Positions 6,920 through 11,518 of a stretch of 11,518 nucleotides of DNA are shown one piece after another. The DNA is from Burkholderiales bacterium. Its GTDB lineage: Bacteria > Pseudomonadota > Gammaproteobacteria > Burkholderiales > Burkholderiaceae_C. Both the position numbers and the translations under genes were made by a program. The notes under the pieces are model-generated. The model saw only the letters and a list, made by a program, of their open reading frames with translations. It did no database searches and was not told the DNA's origin. The stretch's first letter is position 1. Each line of letters opens with the position of its first letter. The stretch covers positions 1 through 11,518 of the forward strand of contig CANHOE010000050.1 in assembly GCA_947462175.1 (NCBI GenBank). The letters run 5' to 3'.

Positions 6920-8476
6920 TCAGCCACGGCGGGCAAAGTCATGCAAACGGATGCCCATGAGCCGCAGCGCCAGGAAGTAGAGCAACGCAACACCGACCAG
7001 ACATCCTGCGAGCAGGCCGACGCGCAACACACGCTGACTGCCGAGGCCGACCCAATCAATGCCGACCGACGCTGCGCTCAGCGCAGCGCCCAGAAGGGCG
7101 GTCGCGCACAAAACCCGCAAGCTGAAGCCAGGCCACCCGGCCGACGGCACGTAAGTGCCCTGACGCCGCAGCCCGGCAAACAGCCAGCCGGCGTTGATCA
7201 ACGCGCCCAGCCCGATGGAGAGCGCCAGGCCGGCGTGTCCCAGCTGAGGCACAAACACCAGATTCATCAGCTGGGTCAGGACCAACACCACCACCGCAAT
7301 CTTGACCGGTGTGCGGATGTCCTGCCGCGCATAGAAGCCAGGTGCCAGCACCTTGATGGCGATCAGTCCCAGCAAGCCGACCCCGTAACCCATGAGCGCA
7401 TGCACCGTCTGCTGGACGTCAAGCACACTGAATTGCCCGTAGTGGTACAGCACCGACACGATTGCCCTCGGAAAGACCAGCAAAGCCGCCGCGCAAGGCA
7501 AGGCGAGCAAAAGCACCAGCCGCAGGCCCCAGTCCAGGTGACTGGAATAAGCGGCCTGGTCGCCACTGGCCTGGGCGGCCGACAGCTGAGGCAGCAGCAC
7601 CACGCCGAGCGCGACACCGAGCAAAGCGGTAGGGAACTCCATCAGCCGGTCGGCGTAAGTCAGCCAGGACACCGCGCCGACCCCGACATGCGACGCAATC
7701 TGTGTGTTGATCAGCAGCGACAGCTGCGCTACCGACACGCCGAGCAACGCCGGGGCCATCTGCTTCAGGATGCGGCCCACGCCAGGATGATCGAGCGAGG
7801 TGCGCAAGGTGCGCCATGAGCCCCCGATGTGCGGTCGCATGTCAATAGCCCGCAGCGCAGGCCACTGCACCGCCAGCTGCAGCACGCCGCCGAGCATCAC
7901 GCCGACGGCGAGCGCATAAATAGGCTCGATACCGCGCTGCCGGAACCAAGGCGCGAGCAGCCAGGCAGCGAGCATCACCGACAGATTGAGCAGCACCGGC
8001 GTGACGGCTGGCACGGCGAAACGCTTCCAGGTCTGGAGCACGCCGGCCGCCAGCGCCACCAGGGACATGAAGCCAATGTAGGGGAACATGATCCGCGTCA
8101 TCACCACCGCGGCGTCGAACTTTTCGAGGCCCGAGGCCATCAACCACACCAGCAATGGCGAGGCGATGACGCCGAGCACACAGGTCAACGCCAAAGCCCA
8201 GACCAGCACGGTACCGACGGCATCGACCAATCGGCGTGTGACCTCGTCCCCCTCTGTCGCACGGGTGGCGGCCAGGATCGGAACAAATGCCTGCGAGAAG
8301 GCGCCCTCTGCGAACAGCCGACGCAGCAGGTTGGGAATGCGGAAGGCGACGTTGAACGCGTCGGTGTAGGCGCTGGCGCCGAAACTCGCTGCAATGATCA
8401 GCTCTCGCCCCAGGCCGGTGATGCGTGACGCAAGGGTCAACAGCGAAACGGTTGAGGCAGCGCGCAGCAGGTTCAT
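6920..8476 (-). CDS. murJ: Lipid II flippase MurJ (MviN)
   Basis: MurJ is a MOP-superfamily inner-membrane protein that flips lipid II from the cytoplasmic to the periplasmic face for peptidoglycan synthesis. The 518 residues are hydrophobic throughout, consistent with the 14-helix architecture. The N-terminus carries SRITGLGRE (17-25, R18 and R24), TDAF (38-41, D39) and RIPNLLRRLFAEGAFSQAF (46-64), the conserved charged cavity residues of MurJ. YADRLMEFP (274-282) gives the arginine of the TM8 region. The ATG at 8476 starts MNLLRAASTVSLLTLASR as in relatives; no clear Shine-Dalgarno is present, while a TATACT -10 lies 25 bp upstream. It heads the probable minus-strand unit that continues into sirB1, hda and beyond, and is divergent from rpsT, a neighbour pairing common in betaproteobacteria. 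Confidence 0.97.
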   Translation of the reverse strand: MNLLRAASTVSLLTLASRITGLGRELIIAASFGASAYTDAFNVAFRIPNLLRRLFAEGAFSQAFVPILAATRATEGDEVTRRLVDAVGTVLVWALALTCVLGVIASPLLVWLMASGLEKFDAAVVMTRIMFPYIGFMSLVALAAGVLQTWKRFAVPAVTPVLLNLSVMLAAWLLAPWFRQRGIEPIYALAVGVMLGGVLQLAVQWPALRAIDMRPHIGGSWRTLRTSLDHPGVGRILKQMAPALLGVSVAQLSLLINTQIASHVGVGAVSWLTYADRLMEFPTALLGVALGVVLLPQLSAAQASGDQAAYSSHLDWGLRLVLLLALPCAAALLVFPRAIVSVLYHYGQFSVLDVQQTVHALMGYGVGLLGLIAIKVLAPGFYARQDIRTPVKIAVVVLVLTQLMNLVFVPQLGHAGLALSIGLGALINAGWLFAGLRRQGTYVPSAGWPGFSLRVLCATALLGAALSAASVGIDWVGLGSQRVLRVGLLAGCLVGVALLYFLALRLMGIRLHDFARRG

Positions 8477-8500
8477 GGTGTCGAGGCAACGGGGCGAAGC

Positions 8501-8506
8501 AGTATA
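8501..8506 (-). promoter_or_regulatory. Candidate -10 element of the murJ promoter
   Basis: The minus strand reads TATACT, five of six matches to the sigma-70 -10 consensus. Transcription would start near 8494, about 18 nt before the murJ ATG. No convincing -35 is seen at 16-18 bp (ATCGCA or similar). The assignment rests on the hexamer and its position. Confidence 0.45.
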
Positions 8507-8567
8507 GGCAGCAGCCGCTCGCTTGCGATCCTTTGACCGAGTGAATGCGCCACAGCGGCACCAGCCC

Positions 8568-8576
8568 TGCTACACT
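8568..8576 (+). promoter_or_regulatory. Extended -10 promoter of rpsT
   Basis: TGCTACACT is a TGn-extended -10 with TACACT as hexamer (8571-8576). The upstream -35 region at 17 bp (CGCCAC) is poor, which is compatible with an extended -10 promoter. A TTGACC lies further upstream (8533-8538), but at 32 bp spacing it is too far to serve. Start of transcription would be near 8583, giving a leader of about 28 nt. Confidence 0.55.
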
Positions 8577-8610
8577 CGCAGGCTCTGCTCTAACTGCTCA
8601 CAGAAGAATC

Positions 8611-8913
8611 ATGGCCACAGCATCCAAAGCCAAGAAGAAAACCGTCCGCATTGCCTCCGGCTTGAAGCGGGTGCGTCAGGACGTGAAGCTGAATGCGGCC
8701 AACACCGCATTGCGCTCGAAGTTCCGCACCGTCATCAAGAACGTGCAGAAGGCCGTGATCGCCGGTGACAAGGCCAAGGCCGCCGACCTGTTCAAGACTG
8801 CCGAGCAGGTCATCGACTCGGTCGCCGACAAGGGACTCTTTCACAAGAACAAGGCCGCACGCCACAAGAGCCGCCTGTCGGCCAAGATCAAGGCTTTGCC
8901 TGCAACGGCCTGA
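8611..8913 (+). CDS. rpsT: 30S ribosomal protein S20
   Basis: S20 is a primary 16S rRNA-binding protein of the small subunit. The product has 100 residues, is very rich in lysine, arginine and alanine, and is helical throughout. It shows NAANTALRSKFRTVIKNVQKA (about 29-49) and DKGLFHKNKAARHKSRLSAKIKAL (about 74-97), the classic S20 C-terminal signature. The ATG at 8611 (MATASKAKKK) follows an AGAAG, a weak ribosome-binding site, at 8603-8607. The frame is open for 22 further codons upstream, but these lack S20 character and would cross the promoter. It is a monocistronic gene flanked by its own promoter and a hairpin terminator, divergent from murJ. Confidence 0.98.
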   Translation: MATASKAKKKTVRIASGLKRVRQDVKLNAANTALRSKFRTVIKNVQKAVIAGDKAKAADLFKTAEQVIDSVADKGLFHKNKAARHKSRLSAKIKALPATA

Positions 8914-8932
8914 TTCGCGCTTCGGATCTCCT

Positions 8933-8964
8933 CCAAAGGCCCGCTCTGCGGGCCTTTGGCATTT
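8933..8964 (+). terminator. Rho-independent-type terminator of rpsT
   Basis: A perfect 12-bp inverted repeat, CCAAAGGCCCGC (8933-8944) and GCGGGCCTTTGG (8948-8959), encloses a TCT loop. It begins 20 bp after the rpsT stop. The following T-run is short (CATTTC), with additional Ts inside the stem. It ends 12 bp before the stop of the convergent DUF3579 gene. It could therefore also act on transcripts from the other side, although the minus-strand exit side has no T-run. Confidence 0.85.
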
Positions 8965-8971
8965 CAGGACC

Positions 8972-9298
8972 TCAGATGTCGGTCGGCGTCGGCGGCAGCG
9001 CGGCGGCGTCAACCACCTGCAGCTTGTTGTCGCGCGCAAAGTTCATGACAAAGTCCCAAGCCATCGGCTCGGCGTCACGCAGCGCCTGATTGACGATCAC
9101 GCACTTCACCCCGCCGATCACACGTGGCACGCAATACGGCGAATAGCCGATGAACGACGAACGGTCGGAGGCCGAACCTTCCGGGCGAAAGCAGGACATC
9201 GCTCCTGCCAGCCGCTCTGCCCAATCGCTGGGTCGAAAGGCGTGGCCCTCGAGGGTGATGCCCTTGATGAACACTTCGCGAGCGGGGGATGAACTCAT
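8972..9298 (-). CDS. DUF3579 domain-containing protein, function unknown
   Basis: The product is a small soluble protein of 108 residues without signal peptide or membrane segment. It has the features I associate with DUF3579, a family found mainly in betaproteobacteria: IKGITLEGHAFRPSDWAERL (11-30), YSPYCVP (52-58), and CVIVNQALRDAEPMAWDFVM (66-85) with the following NFARDNKLQVVD. Length is typical. The ATG at 9298 has GGAAG just upstream (short spacing), and homology starts here even though the frame is open for 82 more codons towards argD. It is convergent with rpsT and divergent from argD, a placement I recall as recurrent in Burkholderiales. No function is known; the arginine-gene neighbourhood is only suggestive. 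Confidence 0.87.
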   Translation of the reverse strand: MSSSPAREVFIKGITLEGHAFRPSDWAERLAGAMSCFRPEGSASDRSSFIGYSPYCVPRVIGGVKCVIVNQALRDAEPMAWDFVMNFARDNKLQVVDAAALPPTPTDI

Positions 9299-9435
9299 AC
9301 TTCCAGTGGCGCAGACAGAGATACAAATTCCGGAGCATCGCAACGCCCTAGTTTTGATGCGACGCAACACGCGTGCTGATTGTGCCGCCTGACAGCCCCT
9401 TGCCCGTTGCGCGGCTCGGCACTTTGGCGCCTCCT

Positions 9436-9441
9436 TAGAAT
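9436..9441 (+). promoter_or_regulatory. Candidate -10 element of the argD promoter
   Basis: TAGAAT matches the sigma-70 -10 in five of six positions. No good -35 is present at 16-18 bp. Transcription would begin near 9448 and leave a leader of about 80 nt before the preferred argD ATG. The 230-bp gap 9299-9528 between DUF3579 and argD holds this site and otherwise nothing I can name. I saw no clear ArgR-type palindrome in it. Confidence 0.35.
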
Positions 9442-9528
9442 CCGACTCCCATGCCTGTGCACCTGCGGGCGCCTGTCGCCGCGCTGCGGCCAAGACACCT
9501 GCCCTACAGCACCTTGCGGATTCCTGCC

Positions 9529-10746
9529 ATGAACGCCCCTGCAACCATCACCGCCGATCCCGAACCGCATGTGATGCACACCTATGCGCGACTGCCGATG
9601 GCGATGTCGCATGGTCGCGGCTGCTGGGTCTGGGACACCGGTGGCAAGAAGTATCTGGACGGCCTGGGCGGCATCGCGGTCAACACCCTCGGCCACGCGC
9701 ACCCCAAGCTGGTGCCCGCGTTGCAGGAGCAGATCGGCCGCCTGATCCACACCTCGAACTACTACGCCTCGCCTCTGCAGGAAAGCCTGGCGTCTACCTT
9801 GTGTGAGCTCTCGGGGCTGGACCGCGTTTTCTTCTGCAACAGCGGGCTCGAAGCCAACGAGGCAGCGCTGAAGATTGCACGCAAGTTCGGGCACGACAAG
9901 GGCATCGATCGCCCCGAAGTCATCGTCTACGAGAAGGCGTTCCACGGCCGCTCGATCGCCACCTTGTCCGCGACAGCGAACCCGAAGATCCACGCTGGCT
10001 TCGAGCCGCTGGTTGAAGGATTCGTGCGGGTCCCCTTGAACGACGTCGCCGCGATCGACGAGGTCGCGAACACCCGGCCGAATGTGGTGGCGGTGTTCCT
10101 CGAAGTGATCCAAGGGGAAGGTGGCGTGAACCCCGCGACCACGGAGTACCTTCGCGCGATCCGCCGCTTGTGCGACGAGAACGACTGGTTGCTGATGCTT
10201 GACGAGGTTCAATGCGGCATCGGGCGCACCGGAAAGTGGTTCGCACACCAGTGGGCCGGCATCCTGCCCGACGTCATGCCACTGGCCAAGGGGCTGGGCT
10301 CGGGCGTGCCAGTAGGCGCGGTGGTGTGCGGCCCCCGCGCCGCCACGGTTCTGCAAACGGGCAATCACGGCACCACCTTCGGCGGTAATGCATTGGCGAT
10401 GCGCGCAGGCATCGAGACGCTGCGCATCATGCAAGAGGATCACCTGCTGGAGAACGCCACCATGGTGGGCGCGGCCCTGCGTGCCGGGCTGGTGCGTGAG
10501 TTGTCCGCTGTGACAGGCGTGGTCGAGATCCGCGGACAGGGATTGATGCTGGGCATCGAACTCGATCGTCCCTGCGGTGACCTGCTGGGGCGCGCGGCCG
10601 CAGCGGGCCTGCTGCTCAGCGTGACCGCAGAACGCGTCGTGCGCCTGGTGCCGCCACTGATCCTGAGCGCTCCCGAGGCAGAGCAGATCGTCGACATCCT
10701 TTGCCCACTGATCAAGGCCTTCCTCCAAGAACCCGTGCTGCCGTGA
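9529..10746 (+). CDS. argD: Acetylornithine aminotransferase ArgD
   Basis: ArgD is a PLP-dependent class III aminotransferase that converts N-acetylglutamate semialdehyde to N2-acetylornithine. Some members also serve as succinyldiaminopimelate aminotransferase in lysine synthesis. The 405 residues are full length. Visible are FFCNSGLEANEAALKIAR (101-118, PLP phosphate contact), FHGRS (138-142), LDEVQCGIGRTG (224-235, D225 on the PLP ring), LAKGLGSGVPVGA (252-264, Schiff-base K254), TTFGGNALA (282-290) and VRLVPPL (371-377). I prefer the ATG at 9529 (MNAPATITADPEPHVMHTY), which matches relatives. An in-frame ATG at 9451 would add 26 Arg-rich residues but lies almost at the predicted transcription start. 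It is first in a unit with argF. Confidence 0.95.
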   Translation: MNAPATITADPEPHVMHTYARLPMAMSHGRGCWVWDTGGKKYLDGLGGIAVNTLGHAHPKLVPALQEQIGRLIHTSNYYASPLQESLASTLCELSGLDRVFFCNSGLEANEAALKIARKFGHDKGIDRPEVIVYEKAFHGRSIATLSATANPKIHAGFEPLVEGFVRVPLNDVAAIDEVANTRPNVVAVFLEVIQGEGGVNPATTEYLRAIRRLCDENDWLLMLDEVQCGIGRTGKWFAHQWAGILPDVMPLAKGLGSGVPVGAVVCGPRAATVLQTGNHGTTFGGNALAMRAGIETLRIMQEDHLLENATMVGAALRAGLVRELSAVTGVVEIRGQGLMLGIELDRPCGDLLGRAAAAGLLLSVTAERVVRLVPPLILSAPEAEQIVDILCPLIKAFLQEPVLP

Positions 10747-10762
10747 ACACCCCGTGAACACA
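10741..10762 (+). repeat. 11-bp tandem duplication at the argD/argF junction
   Basis: CCGTGAACACC (10741-10751) is followed directly by CCGTGAACACA (10752-10762); ten of eleven bases are identical. The first copy contains the argD stop (TGA, 10744-10746). The second contains a GTG (10754-10756) in frame with argF. Confidence 0.85.
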
Positions 10763-10768
10763 CTCGCC

Positions 10769-11518
10769 ATGAAACCCGGCAAGACACTGATCCGGCACTA
10801 CCTTCAGTTCAAGGACCTGCGTGCCGAGGAGTACGCCTATCTGCTGGCGCGCACCACCGAGATCAAGCGGCGCTTCAAGAACTACGAGAAGTACACGCCA
10901 CTCGTAGACCGCACCTTGGCGATGATCTTCGAGAAGGCCAGCACCCGCACGCGCGTGAGCTTCGAAGCAGGCATGTACCAGATGGGCGGCTCGGTGGTGA
11001 ACCTCACCACAGGCGACAGCCAGCTCGGCCGCGCCGAGCCGATCGAGGACAGCGCCCGCGTGATCAGCCGCATGGTCGACGTGGTGATGATCCGCACCTA
11101 CGAGCAGACCAAGATCGAGACCTTCGCAGCGCACTCGCGCGTGCCGGTGATCAATGGGCTGACCAACGAATACCACCCCTGCCAGATCCTGGCCGACGTT
11201 TACACCTACATCGAGCACCGTGGTGACATCAAGGGCAAGGTGGTGGCCTGGGTCGGTGACGGCAACAACATGGCCAACACCTGGCTGCAGGCGGCCGACA
11301 TCCTCGGCTTCACGCTGCATGTCAGCACCCCCAGCGGCTACGAGATAGATCCCGCGGTGGCGGGCGTCTCCAACCAGGCCTGCGTCAAGGTGTTCGACAA
11401 CCCGATGGACGCCTGCCGTGGCGCCCACCTGGTGACCACCGACGTGTGGACCAGCATGGGCTATGAAGCCGAGAACGCGGCGCGCCAGAAGGCTTTCGCC
11501 GACTGGCGCGTCGACCGC
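10769..11518 (+). CDS. argF: Ornithine carbamoyltransferase ArgF, 3' end outside window
   Basis: ArgF makes citrulline from ornithine and carbamoyl phosphate. The 250 visible residues include the carbamoyl-phosphate loop STRTR (58-62), the MIRTYEQ strand (107-113), HPCQ (136-139) and the GDGNNMANTW ornithine-domain motif (163-172). Typical length is a little over 300, so about 55 residues are missing, including the HCLP motif. I prefer the ATG at 10769 (MKPGKTLIRHYLQFKDL). The in-frame GTG at 10754 would add five residues and lies 7 bp after the argD stop. Neither start has a clear Shine-Dalgarno site, so coupling to argD is likely. Together argD and argF form an arginine biosynthesis unit; argG often follows in this group but would lie beyond the window. 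Confidence 0.96.
   Translation, partial: MKPGKTLIRHYLQFKDLRAEEYAYLLARTTEIKRRFKNYEKYTPLVDRTLAMIFEKASTRTRVSFEAGMYQMGGSVVNLTTGDSQLGRAEPIEDSARVISRMVDVVMIRTYEQTKIETFAAHSRVPVINGLTNEYHPCQILADVYTYIEHRGDIKGKVVAWVGDGNNMANTWLQAADILGFTLHVSTPSGYEIDPAVAGVSNQACVKVFDNPMDACRGAHLVTTDVWTSMGYEAENAARQKAFADWRVDR

Noticed and set aside
6911..7819. 302-codon plus-strand frame opposite murJ
   Set aside because: The product is a Gln/His/Arg-rich low-complexity translation, as expected when reading the complement of a hydrophobic membrane protein.
8533..8538. TTGACC as a -35 for rpsT
   Set aside because: Spacing to the TACACT hexamer is 32 bp, far beyond the workable range; the extended -10 explains the promoter better.
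9299..9528. ArgR operator in the argD upstream region
   Set aside because: I looked for paired AT-rich ARG-box-like palindromes around the candidate promoter and found none convincing.
9295..10782. 495-codon open frame on the minus strand opposite argD
   Set aside because: It mirrors argD codons in GC-rich DNA, has shadow-like composition and no recognisable domain; argD on the plus strand is unmistakable.
1..11518. CRISPR array, mobile element, tRNA or defence system
   Set aside because: No spaced direct repeats, terminal inverted repeats, transposase or integrase motifs, tRNA cloverleaf or toxin/antitoxin pair were seen; almost all sequence is accounted for by housekeeping genes.

Overview
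The window is a stretch of ordinary chromosomal housekeeping genes from a high-GC betaproteobacterium. It is most likely a member of the Burkholderiales, in the Leptothrix/Rubrivivax/Ideonella neighbourhood. That placement is my inference from gene order, from protein sequences that read as Burkholderiales homologues, and from the betaproteobacterial DUF3579 gene. I see no insertion sequence, prophage, CRISPR array, tRNA or rRNA. Coding density is very high, and no gene-free stretch exceeds about 230 bp.

Layout. (1) Positions 1-1334, minus strand: rpsP-rimM-trmD, the conserved ribosomal S16 / 16S maturation / tRNA m1G37 methylation operon; trmD runs off the left edge. (2) 1539-2578, plus strand: two coupled accessory genes, a phosphinothricin-acetyltransferase-like GNAT enzyme and a small TM2-type membrane protein. 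The second overlaps the end of folK tail to tail by 53 bp. (3) 8476 down to 2526, minus strand: a probable six-gene transcription unit murJ - sirB1-like - hda - HAD phosphatase - pcnB - folK. The last four genes are chained by three 4-bp stop/start overlaps. (4) 8611-8913, plus strand: rpsT, divergent from murJ, with an extended -10 promoter and a perfect 12-bp hairpin terminator. (5) 8972-9298, minus strand: a DUF3579 gene converging on that terminator. (6) 9529 to the right edge, plus strand: argD-argF (argF cut by the window end), arginine biosynthesis steps joined by an 11-bp tandem duplication at the gene junction.

How the genes work together: most serve translation (S16, S20, RimM, TrmD), RNA decay (PcnB), replication control (Hda), cell-wall export (MurJ), folate (FolK) and arginine synthesis (ArgD, ArgF). 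I do not see a new multi-gene system here. The points most worth a second look are small-scale: the stop/start overlap chain, the proline-rich tail of the TM2 protein encoded entirely opposite folK, the cysteine-free SirB1-like protein, the argD/argF junction duplication, and DUF3579, which has no known function.
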